A DNA stretch of 31,558 nt, taken from contig QBLP01000015.1 in assembly GCA_003070825.1 (NCBI GenBank), positions 1 to 31,558 of the forward strand. Reading direction: 5' to 3'. The stretch comes from Halanaerobium sp. Its GTDB lineage: Bacteria; Bacillota; Halanaerobiia; Halanaerobiales; Halanaerobiaceae. The notes beneath the pieces are model-generated. The model was given only the letters and a program-made list of their open reading frames with translations. It was not told the DNA's origin and ran no database searches. This document shows positions 15,069 to 24,115 of this stretch, in pieces. The position numbers were made by a program, and so were the translations under genes. The first letter of the stretch is position 1. The number at the start of each line of letters is the position of its first letter.

Positions 15069-16406
15069 TTAAAGCACCTCCAGTTTTTCTACTAATTTAT
15101 CCATTTCTTCTTTACTTCTTTTTTCAGTTACACAGACTAGAATCCCTTCACTGCCCGCCACTTTTAAATCATAACCAGCAATTATATCATCAGCTAAAAG
15201 CTCCTTTATCAACTCTGTACTGTCCTTTTCAGTTTTTAAAACAAATTCATTGAAGAAATTTTCCTTATTTAAAACCTGATAACCGGCCAGCTGATCAAGC
15301 CTGTCAGCTAAATAATGAGCTTTATGATATGACTGCTCTCCAACTTCTTTTAGACCTTCTTTACCCATTGTGGAGAGATAAATTGTAGCCATTAAAGCGT
15401 TTAGGGCCTCGTTTGTACAGATGTTGGAAGTTGCCTTTTCTCGGCGAATATGCTGTTCCCTGGTCTGCAGAGTTAGCACAAAACCCTCTTTTCCGTCAAC
15501 GTCAGTTGTTTTTCCAACTATTCTACCCGGAAGCTGTCTGAGCATCTTCCTATCATCTTTACAGGCCATAAAACCAAGATATGGTCCTCCATAATTGAGG
15601 CCACTGCCGAGGTTTTGTGCTTCTCCAACTACAATGTCAGCACCAAAATCAGCAGGTGCTTTCAAAACTCCAAGTAAGACTGGATTGGCGATTACCAGCA
15701 ATAAAGTTTTTTTATTGTTTTTAACCATTTTTGAAATTTCTTCCATTTTTTCTATAGAGCCATAGAAATTTGGATACTGCAGAACTACAACTGCAGTCTG
15801 ATCATCAAGGTTTTCTTTAAGCTGAGTCGGGTCAATAAGCTGATCCTCTGTTTCTAAATCAACGAAATCAAGATCTACTCCTGTTCCATAAGTTTTGATA
15901 ACTTCTCTATAAGCAGGGTTAATTGTGTCAGGCAGGATCACCCTGGAATTTCTGGTGATTCTCGCAGCCATCGTAACCGCTTCTGCAGCAGCTGAGCCTC
16001 CATCCAGCATTGAGGCGTTAGCAATACCCATCCCTGTTAGATCACAGATCATACTCTGGTATTCGTAAATTGCCTCCAGAGTCCCCTGGCTCAATTCAGC
16101 CTGATAAGGGGTATAGGCCGTATAAAATTCCGAACGAGAAATTAAAGCATCTATAATACCAGGAACGTAATGATCATAGGCTCCTGCACCCAGGAAAGAA
16201 ATCTGTTGATCAAGGCTTTTATTCTTAGCTGCCTGTGCATGAGCCTTTCTCATCAATTCCATTTCGGAAGTTCCTGACTCAATATTTAATTCATCATCTG
16301 CTGATACTGCTTCTGGTATCATCTGAAAAAGATCTTTAACTTCTTTAATTCCAATCTCCTTCAGCATTTTATCTTTTTCTGCTGCTGTATTGGAAATATA
16401 ATCCAT
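15069..16406 (-). CDS. gcvPA: Glycine dehydrogenase (decarboxylating) subunit 1, P-protein alpha
   Basis: The N-terminal half of the two-subunit P-protein, 445 residues. It carries MDYISNTAAEKDKMLKEIGI, FLGAGAYDHYVPGIIDALISRSEFYTAYTPYQAELSQGTLEAIYEYQSMI (about 71-120) and ASMLDGGSAAAEAV (about 130-143), all standard for GcvPA. It forms the active tetramer with GcvPB. ATG 16406 follows GAGGAGGAATAAGC and lies two bases after the gcvH stop; gcvPB follows directly. The split P-protein is usual in Firmicutes and related anaerobes. Confidence 0.97.
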   Translation of the reverse strand: MDYISNTAAEKDKMLKEIGIKEVKDLFQMIPEAVSADDELNIESGTSEMELMRKAHAQAAKNKSLDQQISFLGAGAYDHYVPGIIDALISRSEFYTAYTPYQAELSQGTLEAIYEYQSMICDLTGMGIANASMLDGGSAAAEAVTMAARITRNSRVILPDTINPAYREVIKTYGTGVDLDFVDLETEDQLIDPTQLKENLDDQTAVVVLQYPNFYGSIEKMEEISKMVKNNKKTLLLVIANPVLLGVLKAPADFGADIVVGEAQNLGSGLNYGGPYLGFMACKDDRKMLRQLPGRIVGKTTDVDGKEGFVLTLQTREQHIRREKATSNICTNEALNALMATIYLSTMGKEGLKEVGEQSYHKAHYLADRLDQLAGYQVLNKENFFNEFVLKTEKDSTELIKELLADDIIAGYDLKVAGSEGILVCVTEKRSKEEMDKLVEKLEVL

Positions 16407-16408
16407 GC

Positions 16409-16792
16409 TTATTCCTCCTCTATGAATTCAGCATACTCCTCTGCAGATAAAAGTTCATCCAGCTCAGAATCATCAGCCGGATCAACCTTAATTAACCAGC
16501 CTTCACCATAAGGGTCATCATTTATCAATTCAGGATTGTCAAGTAAGTCTTCATTTACTTCGATAACTCTACCACTGACCGGTATAAAGGTGTCAGAAAC
16601 AGCTTTAACTGACTCCAACACTCCAAAACTATCATCTTTATCAAACTCTTCATCAACTTCTGGTAATTCAACAAAAACGATGTCTCCCAGCTCTTCCTGA
16701 GCAAAATCAGTAACCCCAATTACAAGATAGTCTTCTTCTTCTCTAACCCACTCATGATCCTCTGAATAATATAAATCTTCTTTTACACTCAT
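16409..16792 (-). CDS. gcvH: Glycine cleavage system H protein (lipoyl carrier)
   Basis: A 127-residue H protein. It shuttles the aminomethyl intermediate on a lipoylated lysine, here Lys63 in GVLESVKAVSD. Family text includes YYSEDHEWVREEEDYLVIGVTDFAQEELGDIVFVELPEV and the C-terminal GEGWLIKVDPAD. The tail is strikingly acidic, in keeping with a salt-adapted proteome. ATG 16792 follows AAGGAGGAATAAAA, 67 bases after gcvT. The L protein gene (lpd) is not in the window. Confidence 0.98.
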   Translation of the reverse strand: MSVKEDLYYSEDHEWVREEEDYLVIGVTDFAQEELGDIVFVELPEVDEEFDKDDSFGVLESVKAVSDTFIPVSGRVIEVNEDLLDNPELINDDPYGEGWLIKVDPADDSELDELLSAEEYAEFIEEE

Positions 16793-16859
16793 TTTTATTC
16801 CTCCTTATAATTTTTGATACAGCAACTAATTACTCTTAATTATTTTTAAAGTTCCTAAA

Positions 16860-17933
16860 CTAGACAAAAGGAGCTTTTACTACCTCAGCCTTGATTTTTC
16901 TATTTCTCACTTTGATCTCGATTTCATTACCTACTTCCGTATGTTCGCTTTTTAGGTAAGCCAGGCCTATTCCCTCTTCTAATGTAGGAGAATAACTACC
17001 ACTGGTTACTTCACCAATTTTTTCTTCTCCAGCATAGACTTCATAACCGTGGCGAGCCATACCTCTACCCCTGATTACAAATGGTGTTAATTTTCTCTGA
17101 CAGCAGTTTTCCTTTATATCTATTAATTTCTTTCTACCAATAAAATCTCCTTTGTCGAGTTCAACTGTCCAGCCTAATTCAGCCTCAAAGGGGTTGGTGC
17201 TTTCATCTATATCATTACCATAGAGAGCATATACTTTTTCAAGCCTCAGAGTGTCTCTAGCGCCCAGACCACAGGCCTGCAGGCCAAAATCTGAACCCGC
17301 TTCCATTAACTCATTCCACATTTTTTCAGCTTCTTCAGGCTCAAAATAAAGTTCATAACCTAATTCGCCTGTATAACCTGTCCGTGAAACTATCATATTA
17401 ATACCGGCGACTTTCGCTTCTCTAAACCTGTAATAACTGAGGCTGTTTAAATCAATATCTGTTAATTGAGTCAATATTTTTTTAGAGTTTGGTCCCTGCA
17501 GTGCCACCATCGCATAGTTAGCTGATAGATTTTCAGCAGTCGTATCTTCAAGCAAGTGTTCTTTTATCCAGTTATAATCTTTTTCAATATTAGAGGCATT
17601 TACAACCAGTAAAAACTGATCATCCTGCAGAGAATAAACAAGCAAATCGTCAATAATTCCCCCATCTTCTTTACAGATTGGCGTATAAATAATTTTGCCT
17701 TTTTCTAACTTATTTAAATCATTTGCAATAATTTTCTGCAGCGATTTTTTAGCATTTTTACCACTGACAAGAATTTCTCCCATATGAGAGACGTCAAAAA
17801 GACCGCATTTATTTCTGACAGCCTTATGTTCTTCAATAATACCGGTATATTCCACCGGCATTTCCCAGCCGCCAAAATCAGTCATCTTTGCTCCCATATT
17901 CTTATGTATCTGATTGAGTGGAGTCTTTTTCAT
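16860..17933 (-). CDS. gcvT: Aminomethyltransferase (glycine cleavage T protein)
   Basis: A 357-residue T protein that releases ammonia and moves the C1 unit from GcvH to tetrahydrofolate. Hallmarks are GAKMTDFGGWEMPVEYTGIIEEHKAVR (14-40), GLFDVSHMGEILVSG (about 44-58), SRTGYTGELGYELY (about 183-196) and ACGLGARDTLRLEKVYALYGND (about 220-241). ATG 17933 follows AAAGGAGGTCAAACAA. First gene of the gcvTHPAPB operon, placed directly behind the glycine riboswitch and its terminator. Confidence 0.98.
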   Translation of the reverse strand: MKKTPLNQIHKNMGAKMTDFGGWEMPVEYTGIIEEHKAVRNKCGLFDVSHMGEILVSGKNAKKSLQKIIANDLNKLEKGKIIYTPICKEDGGIIDDLLVYSLQDDQFLLVVNASNIEKDYNWIKEHLLEDTTAENLSANYAMVALQGPNSKKILTQLTDIDLNSLSYYRFREAKVAGINMIVSRTGYTGELGYELYFEPEEAEKMWNELMEAGSDFGLQACGLGARDTLRLEKVYALYGNDIDESTNPFEAELGWTVELDKGDFIGRKKLIDIKENCCQRKLTPFVIRGRGMARHGYEVYAGEEKIGEVTSGSYSPTLEEGIGLAYLKSEHTEVGNEIEIKVRNRKIKAEVVKAPFV

Positions 17934-17960
17934 TTGTTTGACCTCCTTTAAATTTTGATA

Positions 17961-18000
17961 AAAATAAAACAGGAAGCCGGAAAGAAATCCGACTCCCTGT
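17961..18000 (-). terminator. Riboswitch-linked intrinsic terminator before gcvT
   Basis: Minus-strand RNA has a 12-pair stem (18000-17989 with 17980-17969, including two G-U pairs) and an eight-base loop, followed by TTTATTTTT (17968 downward). It sits between the aptamer and the gcvT ribosome binding site, so it is the likely expression platform. Confidence 0.85.
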
Positions 18001-18012
18001 TCATTAATAATT

Positions 18013-18118
18013 TGCTATGTCCAGAGTTACGTCCAGCTGAATTCTTTTTGCCTGAGAGTTTCGGTCTCCCTTGCTCCTTCGGCGCCATCTAAGGTCTCTC
18101 ATCCAGCCTTCACCCGTT
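18013..18118 (-). ncRNA. Glycine riboswitch, single aptamer
   Basis: The minus strand contains the conserved glycine aptamer core: GGATGAGAGACC, GGCGCCGAAGGAGCAA, CTCTCAGGCAAAAAGA and then CAGCTGGAC. Only one aptamer is visible, where many are tandem. A short following segment (GTAACTCTGGACATAGC) could be the partial ghost partner known for single-aptamer types. Placement before a gcv operon with a terminator fits a glycine-induced ON switch. Confidence 0.93.
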
Positions 18119-18168
18119 TATTAAATTCTATGTTACAATTATATATTATTTTTTTAAATATTGCAAAA

Positions 18169-18855
18169 TTAAAATACAAATGCTGTCAGCACTACAGCTA
18201 CAAGCAGCGCGGGCAGAAGATTACCAGCTTTAATTTTGCTGACTCCCAGCATATTTAAACCAATTGCTGTAATTAAAAGGCCTCCGCTGGCTGTCATTAT
18301 TCTAATCATATCTTCAGTCAGATAGACAGCAGCCCAACCCGCCGCTAGAGTAATGCTCCCCTGGTAAAGTAGTATCGGGATTACTGAAAAAGCAACTCCA
18401 ATCCCTGTGCTGGCTGCAAAAGCAATCGAAGTTATTCCGTCCAGCAGTGATTTCGTGAATAAAATGCTGGGGTCTCCATTAAGCCCATCCTGAATCGAGC
18501 CCATAATAGCCATTGCTCCTACACAATAGATTAAACTGGCCTGAACAAAACCCTGAACAAAAAGGTCATCTTCTCCCCCAAACTTTTCTTTTAAACCTTC
18601 ACCAAAATCATTTAATCTTTTCTCAAGCTGTAGAAGCTCCCCAATTACTGCTCCAATCACCAGACTAAAAATAACCAGTAGAATATCTGGATCTTTTTCG
18701 ATACTAAAGGCCATCTTCATCCCAATTAAAATTACAGCCAGACTAATTCCATGAATTACAGTTGTCTGTACTTTTTCAGGAAATTTACCCCGGAAAAGAA
18801 CTCCGACTGTGCTTCCGGTTAGCACTGATGCTACATTAACTATAGTTCCTATCAT
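18169..18855 (-). CDS. DUF554 family membrane protein (YdfK/YqgA-like)
   Basis: A 228-residue membrane protein with about six or seven hydrophobic helices. It starts IGTIVNVASVLTGSTVGVLFRGKFP and contains GxxLQLEKRLNDFGEGLKEKFG and FVQASLIYCVGAMAIMGSIQDGLNGDPSILFTKSLLDGITSIAFAAS, both typical of DUF554 proteins. They are thought to be transport-related, without firm function. ATG 18855 follows ATAGGTGATATC. The upstream gap carries a parS site; parB lies next to it on the same strand, a common association in clostridia. Confidence 0.88.
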   Translation of the reverse strand: MIGTIVNVASVLTGSTVGVLFRGKFPEKVQTTVIHGISLAVILIGMKMAFSIEKDPDILLVIFSLVIGAVIGELLQLEKRLNDFGEGLKEKFGGEDDLFVQGFVQASLIYCVGAMAIMGSIQDGLNGDPSILFTKSLLDGITSIAFAASTGIGVAFSVIPILLYQGSITLAAGWAAVYLTEDMIRIMTASGGLLITAIGLNMLGVSKIKAGNLLPALLVAVVLTAFVF

Positions 18856-18888
18856 GATATCACCTATCTACTCTCTTCTATATATATT

Positions 18889-18904
18889 TGTTTCACATGA
18901 AACA
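18889..18904. promoter_or_regulatory. parS site
   Basis: TGTTTCACATGAAACA differs at one central base from the bacterial parS consensus TGTTNCACGTGAAACA. It lies in the gap just downstream of parB. The same variant occurs in inverted orientation at 24245-24260, which supports it as the ParB recognition form in this genome. Confidence 0.85.
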
Positions 18905-18907
18905 CTA

Positions 18908-19753
18908 TTAAAGTTTTTTAACAAGTTCATTTAATCTATCTACGCTATCAAGCTCAATAGTCAGCAGATTGTTTTTCTTGCGCTGTTTAATCTTAACTTT
19001 GGTTCCTAATTTCTTTTCTAATTCTGCCGCCGCCTGCTGCCAGACCTGAGGTAATTCTTCTTTTTCTTTTTTCTTTTCCTTATCTTTTAAGGGGTTTTTA
19101 AGTTTCTCCACATATTTTTCTGTTTCCCTGACAGTTAAATCCTGAATTATAATATTTTCGCAGGCTGCAACCTGAGTCGCTTCCTTCTCCAGGGATAGTA
19201 ATGCTCGTGCATGACCGATGGTAATTGTACCCCGCTCAAGGTGGTTTTTTACTTTTTTAGCTAATTTTAATAATCTAACCATATTTGAAACATTAGAGCG
19301 ACTTTTACCTACCTGTTTTGCCAGCTCCGCCTGAGTAATCTCAAAATTATCCAGCATTTCCTTATAAGCTTTTGCCTCTTCTACCGGGTTTAAATCTTCC
19401 CGCTGTATATTTTCAATTAGAGCAATTTCCAGCATTTCCTGATCATCAAAATTTCTAATTACTGCCGGAATTTTGTTCAAACCAACAAGTTTTGATGCCC
19501 GCCAGCGCCTTTCTCCTGCTACAATCTGATACTTTTCTGCTTTAATCTTGCGGACAGTAATTGGCTGGATAACACCCTTTTCTCGGATTGAATTTGCCAG
19601 CTCATTTAAAGCATCCTCATCAAATGTACTCCGCGGCTGAAATGGGTTTGCTTCGATTTGATCAACAAAAACTTCTTCAACCCTGTTTTGATCAACGTTT
19701 TCTTCATTATTTATTAAAGCACTTAAGCCTTTACCAAGTCTTTTTTTACTCAA
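18908..19753 (-). CDS. parB: Chromosome partitioning protein ParB (Spo0J)
   Basis: A 281-residue ParB, a CTP-dependent DNA clamp that loads at parS and organises the origin with ParA and SMC. It starts MSKKRLGKGLSALIN, the ParA-stimulating N-terminus. The CTP-binding core has NPFQPR (37-42) and AGERRWRASK (about 78-87). The parS-reading helix-turn-helix has ELAKQVGKSRSNVSNMVRLLKL (about 142-163), and a C-terminal dimerisation region follows. The start is TTG 19753-19751, overlapping the end of parA by eight bases (translational coupling). Confidence 0.96.
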   Translation of the reverse strand: MSKKRLGKGLSALINNEENVDQNRVEEVFVDQIEANPFQPRSTFDEDALNELANSIREKGVIQPITVRKIKAEKYQIVAGERRWRASKLVGLNKIPAVIRNFDDQEMLEIALIENIQREDLNPVEEAKAYKEMLDNFEITQAELAKQVGKSRSNVSNMVRLLKLAKKVKNHLERGTITIGHARALLSLEKEATQVAACENIIIQDLTVRETEKYVEKLKNPLKDKEKKKEKEELPQVWQQAAAELEKKLGTKVKIKQRKKNNLLTIELDSVDRLNELVKKL

Positions 19754-20507
19754 GAGAGATCACTTCCTCTGCTAATTTTCTGTATGCTTCCGCTCCTTTG
19801 GAGGAGGAACTGTAGTCTAATATTGGCTTACCAAAACTAGGAGCCTCACTTAAACGAACATTGCGAGGAATTATTGTCTCAAAAACAAGTTGAGAAAAAT
19901 AATCTTTAACCTCATCAATTACCTGTTCAGAAAGATTGGTTCTGGCATCATACATGGTCATTAAAACACCTTCGATTCTTAAATCTGAATTTAAATTTTT
20001 TCTAACCAGCTCAATAGTATTCATCAGCTGCCCCAGACCTTCCAGGGCATAATATTCGCACTGAATAGGAACCATAACACTGTCGGCTGCAGTCAGAGCA
20101 TTTAAAGTTAAAAGTCCTAAAGAAGGAGGACAATCAATAATTATATAATCATAATCGCGGTCAAGATTTTTTAATGATTTTTTTAATCTGCTCTCCCTGG
20201 AGATAATAGAAACAAGCTCTATTTCAGCCCCTGCTAACTCAATATTGGCAGGAATGATGTCCAAGTTTTTGCTTTCACTCTGCAAAATAGCCTTCGCAGG
20301 CGGCTCAGATTCAATTAATAAATCATAGATTGTATATTCAACCTCAGATTTTTCAATTCCCAGGCCACTGCTTGCATTACCCTGAGGATCAATATCAATC
20401 AGTAAAACCTTATTATTTTTTTCTGCCAGGCCAGCACTTAAGTTAACTGCTGTTGTGCTCTTGCCAACCCCACCTTTCTGATTGACAATTGCAATTTTTT
20501 TAGCCAT
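19746..20507 (-). CDS. parA: Chromosome partitioning ATPase ParA (Soj)
   Basis: A 253-residue Walker-type ATPase with the deviant P-loop KGGVGKSTT (11-19), DIDPQGNASSGLG (about 38-50) and the IIDCPPSLGLLTLNAL switch (about 122-137). It segregates origins with ParB and in Firmicutes also modulates DnaA. ATG 20507 follows AAAGAGGTGAAATA. It lies between noc and parB as in B. subtilis-type origins. Confidence 0.97.
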   Translation of the reverse strand: MAKKIAIVNQKGGVGKSTTAVNLSAGLAEKNNKVLLIDIDPQGNASSGLGIEKSEVEYTIYDLLIESEPPAKAILQSESKNLDIIPANIELAGAEIELVSIISRESRLKKSLKNLDRDYDYIIIDCPPSLGLLTLNALTAADSVMVPIQCEYYALEGLGQLMNTIELVRKNLNSDLRIEGVLMTMYDARTNLSEQVIDEVKDYFSQLVFETIIPRNVRLSEAPSFGKPILDYSSSSKGAEAYRKLAEEVISLE

Positions 20508-20548
20508 TATTTCACCTCTTTGTGAACATTATTTAAATCTATAAATTC

Positions 20549-21349
20549 TTATTTGGAAATTTTGATATAATATTCGATAGTATCCTGATCATCACTGCGC
20601 TCAAATTCAACATTTATCCCTGAATCCTTAATCTCTGAAATTCTTTTTTCGAGAGAATTAGCAAAAAGACGAAGGTCATCAGAAATATGTTTTATCTTTT
20701 TTCTCTTTTCAGCCGGCTGCTTTTTTTTCTTGATCAGTTTTTCAGTCTCTCTAACATTAAGCCCTTTTTTACTTATTTCTTCAACCACTGCCAGCTGTTC
20801 TGCTGGACTGTCCAGCTGCAGAAGAGATCTCCCATGTCTCTCACTTAAATCAGCGGCCAGGATTTTCTCTCTGATCTGTTCTGACAAATTTAACAAACGC
20901 AATTTGTTGGCTATAGTTGACTGGCTTTTAGAAACTCTTGCCGCCAGCTCTTTTTGAGTTAAATCAAATTCATCCAATAATCGCTGATAGGCCTTAGCTT
21001 CTTCTAAAAAATTTAAATCTTTCCGCTGCAGATTTTCAATCAGAGCTATTTCTGCCATCTGCTGATCATTAAAATCCTTAACCACTGCCGGAATAACTTC
21101 CTTATTTAATAATCGGGCAGCTCTCAACCTTCTCTCACCTGCAATTAGTTCATATTCATTTTCTTTTTCCCTAACTGTAATTGCCTGGATTAAGCCGAAA
21201 TTTTTAATTGAATCTGCAAGTTCTTTAATTTCAGCCTGATTAAAATCCTGCCGAGGTTGAAAAGGATTAACTTTAATTTCTTTTACTTTGATTTCTACAA
21301 TCTGGTCCCTGTTTTTTTGATCTTCCTGATTAAAGAAAGGAATTTTCAT
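20549..21349 (-). CDS. noc: ParB-family nucleoid occlusion protein Noc
   Basis: A 266-residue ParB paralogue between parA and rsmG, the standard noc position. The core has NPFQPR (29-34), LIAGERRLRAARLL and ALIENLQRKDLNFLEEAKAYQRLL. The DNA-reading helix KSQSTIANKLRLLNL (about 144-158) carries the QSTIANKLRLL text of Noc rather than the RSNVSNMVRLLKL of ParB, consistent with recognition of Noc sites instead of parS. A short N-terminal MKIPFFNQED could be a reduced form of the Noc membrane-binding amphipathic helix. An exact Noc-binding palindrome lies about 96 bases upstream of the start. Confidence 0.9.
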   Translation of the reverse strand: MKIPFFNQEDQKNRDQIVEIKVKEIKVNPFQPRQDFNQAEIKELADSIKNFGLIQAITVREKENEYELIAGERRLRAARLLNKEVIPAVVKDFNDQQMAEIALIENLQRKDLNFLEEAKAYQRLLDEFDLTQKELAARVSKSQSTIANKLRLLNLSEQIREKILAADLSERHGRSLLQLDSPAEQLAVVEEISKKGLNVRETEKLIKKKKQPAEKRKKIKHISDDLRLFANSLEKRISEIKDSGINVEFERSDDQDTIEYYIKISK

Positions 21350-21444
21350 TCATAATTACCCCCACATAAAAATATATTTCTCTAAATTACTTAAATCTCC
21401 TTTATAAATATTTAATTTAGCCAGAATTAAGTCAATTCCAAAAC

Positions 21445-21460
21445 TATTTCCCGGGAAATA
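21445..21460. promoter_or_regulatory. Noc-binding site (NBS) between rsmG and noc
   Basis: TATTTCCCGGGAAATA, a perfect 16-base palindrome, contains the exact NBS consensus ATTTCCCGGGAAAT at 21446-21459. It sits upstream of the noc-like gene and three bases from the rsmG stop. Identical to the copy in gcvPB. Confidence 0.85.
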
Positions 21461-21462
21461 AC

Positions 21463-22194
21463 TTAGAGGGGGCGTTTTTTTGGAATTCCAGCCCGACGAG
21501 GATATTTTTCTGGGGTTTGAGAAATTTTTTTAATGACAATTAAGTATCTCTCAGCTTCTAAACCCGGCACATCAAGCTCTATTATTTCTTTAACCTCAGC
21601 TCCAAGTGTTTTTAAAGCAGCCTGAGCTGCTTCAATTTCCTCTTCATATTCCGGTCCTTTATAAAGATAAGCCAAACCACCTATTTTTAAAAAGGGAACT
21701 GAATATTCCAGCAAAATATTTAAAGAAGCAACTGCCCTTGAACAGACATAATCAAAAGAAGACCTCCATTCACCAATTTGTGCCAGATCCTCAGCTCTGC
21801 CGTGGGTAGCGTCAATGCCCTTAAGTCCTAGTTTATAACTCAGCTGATTTAAGAAATTAACCTTTTTTGCTGAAGAATCGAGCAAATAAAAGCTGTCTCC
21901 AGGTAAAAATAATTTTAAGACCATACCTGGAAAACCGGCTCCACTCCCAATATCAAGCCATCTCTTACGTCCTTCTAAATTAAGCTGTTTTAATATTACC
22001 AGCGAATCTAAAAAATGTTTTTTGATAACAGCATCTGCTTCTGTAATTGTGCTTAAATTATATTTCTTATTTTCCTCAATAAAGAAAAGATAGTATTCCC
22101 ACAGCTGATCAAGCTGCTCGCTGCTGTAGGAAATATTTAACTCTTCTATTCCATTTCTTAATTTTTTTATAAATTCCTTTTTATTTTTCTCCAT
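21463..22194 (-). CDS. rsmG: 16S rRNA (guanine-527-N7)-methyltransferase RsmG
   Basis: RsmG uses S-adenosylmethionine to methylate G527 of 16S rRNA. The 243-residue protein has the SAM-binding loop WLDIGSGAGFPGMVLKLF (about residues 79-96). YNLSTITEADAVIKKHFLDSL precedes it, and CSRAVASLNILLEY lies at the catalytic side. The ATG at 22194 is preferred to the one at 22203: the AAAGGA ribosome binding site lies eight bases before the former but touches the latter. It overlaps the 3' end of mnmG by 14 bases. Confidence 0.95.
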   Translation of the reverse strand: MEKNKKEFIKKLRNGIEELNISYSSEQLDQLWEYYLFFIEENKKYNLSTITEADAVIKKHFLDSLVILKQLNLEGRKRWLDIGSGAGFPGMVLKLFLPGDSFYLLDSSAKKVNFLNQLSYKLGLKGIDATHGRAEDLAQIGEWRSSFDYVCSRAVASLNILLEYSVPFLKIGGLAYLYKGPEYEEEIEAAQAALKTLGAEVKEIIELDVPGLEAERYLIVIKKISQTPEKYPRRAGIPKKRPL

Positions 22195-24091
22195 TCTGAT
22201 CATCCTTTTTAGTTCTATTATACTGCTCTAAATAAATCATTAAAGCAGAAATATCTGCTGGAGAAACACCTGAAATCCTTGACGCCTGACCGATAGAAAG
22301 TGGTCTAATCTTATTAAGTTTCTCTCTAGCCTCCAGGCGCAGATTATCAAGCTGATTATAATCCAGTTCTTCAGGAATTTTTTTCTCTTCCATTTTTCTA
22401 AACTGCTCTACCTGAGCTTCCTGGCGTTCGATATAACCTTTATATTTAACCTGAATTTCTACCTGTTCCTGAACATCCTTTTTGATCTCCGGCAGATCTT
22501 CAGCAAAAAACTTCAGATCTGAATAAGAAATTTCAGGCCGGCGCAGAAGTTTTTCAAGACTTACTGGTTTACTTAAGTTTCCACTCCCAAGCTCTTCCAG
22601 TCTGGCTCTAACTTCTTTAGTCGGATTAACCTGGTTTTCATCTGCTCTTAAAAATCTAAGAGCCTTTTTTACGCCCTTCATTTTTTTTTGATAATTCTCA
22701 TATCTCTGATCACTGACCAGACCAATTTCTCTTCCCAGAGGAGTTAAACGCTGATCGGCGTTATCCTGACGCAGCAGCAGCCTGTATTCTGCTCGAGATG
22801 TCATAATTCTATAAGGCTCAGGTGTTCCTTTGGTCACCAGATCATCAATTAAAACACCTATATAGGCCTGAGAGCGTTTTAAAATCACCGGCTCCTTATC
22901 CTGCAGACTCAAAGCAGCATTAATACCGGCAATTAATCCCTGACCGGCTGCCTCTTCATAACCAGAACTACCATTAATCTGACCGGCTGTATATAAACCC
23001 TTTACTTTTTTTAATTCTAAATCAAGTTTTAATTCTTCCGGATCCACACAGTCATACTCAATTGCATAACCGGGTCTCATTATCTCCACATTTTCTAAAC
23101 CAGGTACAGTTCTTGCCATTTCAATCTGTACGTCATAGGGCAAGCTGGTAGAAAGCCCGGAAACATAATACTCATCAGTCCCCAAACCCTCCGGCTCAAT
23201 AAATAGCTGATGCCTTCCTTTATCAGGAAAACGAACTACTTTGTCCTCGATCGAAGGACAGTAACGCGGTCCAACACCATCAATAACACCACTGAATAAA
23301 GGGGTTCTGATTTTATTATCATTAATAATTCTGTGGGTTTCTTCCGAAGTATAGGTCAAATAACACATTGCCTGCTCACCGGTTAAAGGCTCAGATTCAA
23401 AAGAAAAACTCAAACCTTCTTCTCCCGGCTGGGGCTCCATTTTTGAAAAATCCATTGATTTTTTGCTGACTCGAGGTGGAGTCCCAGTTTTAAAACGGCG
23501 CAGATTGATCCCCAGTTCTTTTAGGCTTCCGGAAAGTTTATTTGCAGGATACTGCTGATTAGGTCCGGCATTAAATTTAGCCTCACCAATAATTATTCTT
23601 CCTTTTAAAAAAGTACCGGTTGTCAGAATAACCTTTTTGCCGGGGAAGAAGACTCCAGTTTTAGTTACAACCCCTTTAACTTCTCCATCTTCCACAACTA
23701 TATCTTCTGCTATCTGTTGTTTTAAATCTATATTATCTTCCTGTTCTAAAACCTGTTTCATCCGCTTGTGGTATTCATCTTTATCTGATTGGCCCCGCAG
23801 ACCATGAACTGCTGGACCCTTACTTGTATTCAGCATTCTGATTTGAATCATTGTTTCATCCATGTTTTTGGCCATTTCTCCGCCTAAAGCATCAATTTCT
23901 CGCACTATATGTGACTTACCAGGTCCTCCGAGTGAAGGATTACAGGGCATAAATGCCACATGATCCAGACTAACTGTTAGGGTTAAAGTCTTCATACCCA
24001 TTCTTGCAGGTGCCAGAGATGCTTCACAACCGGCATGACCGGCTCCAATGACAATTACATCGTACTCTTTTGGATATCTATGAAAATCCAT
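22181..24091 (-). CDS. mnmG: tRNA uridine-34 5-carboxymethylaminomethyl modification enzyme MnmG (GidA)
   Basis: A 636-residue FAD protein that works with MnmE to modify U34 of tRNAs. The FAD-binding start is YDVIVIGAGHAGCEASLAPARMG (9-31), then AFMPCNPSLGGPGKSHIVREIDALGG (about 47-72) with the conserved Cys, LKGRIIIGE, GTPPRV, GLYTAGQINGSSGYEEAAGQGLIAGINAA (about 364-392) and RAEYRLLLRQDNADQRLTPLG. Normal length. ATG 24091 lies 24 bases after the mnmE stop. Confidence 0.98.
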   Translation of the reverse strand: MDFHRYPKEYDVIVIGAGHAGCEASLAPARMGMKTLTLTVSLDHVAFMPCNPSLGGPGKSHIVREIDALGGEMAKNMDETMIQIRMLNTSKGPAVHGLRGQSDKDEYHKRMKQVLEQEDNIDLKQQIAEDIVVEDGEVKGVVTKTGVFFPGKKVILTTGTFLKGRIIIGEAKFNAGPNQQYPANKLSGSLKELGINLRRFKTGTPPRVSKKSMDFSKMEPQPGEEGLSFSFESEPLTGEQAMCYLTYTSEETHRIINDNKIRTPLFSGVIDGVGPRYCPSIEDKVVRFPDKGRHQLFIEPEGLGTDEYYVSGLSTSLPYDVQIEMARTVPGLENVEIMRPGYAIEYDCVDPEELKLDLELKKVKGLYTAGQINGSSGYEEAAGQGLIAGINAALSLQDKEPVILKRSQAYIGVLIDDLVTKGTPEPYRIMTSRAEYRLLLRQDNADQRLTPLGREIGLVSDQRYENYQKKMKGVKKALRFLRADENQVNPTKEVRARLEELGSGNLSKPVSLEKLLRRPEISYSDLKFFAEDLPEIKKDVQEQVEIQVKYKGYIERQEAQVEQFRKMEEKKIPEELDYNQLDNLRLEAREKLNKIRPLSIGQASRISGVSPADISALMIYLEQYNRTKKDDQNGEK

Positions 24092-24115
24092 TATATCTCT
24101 CCCTTACTTTTAAAA

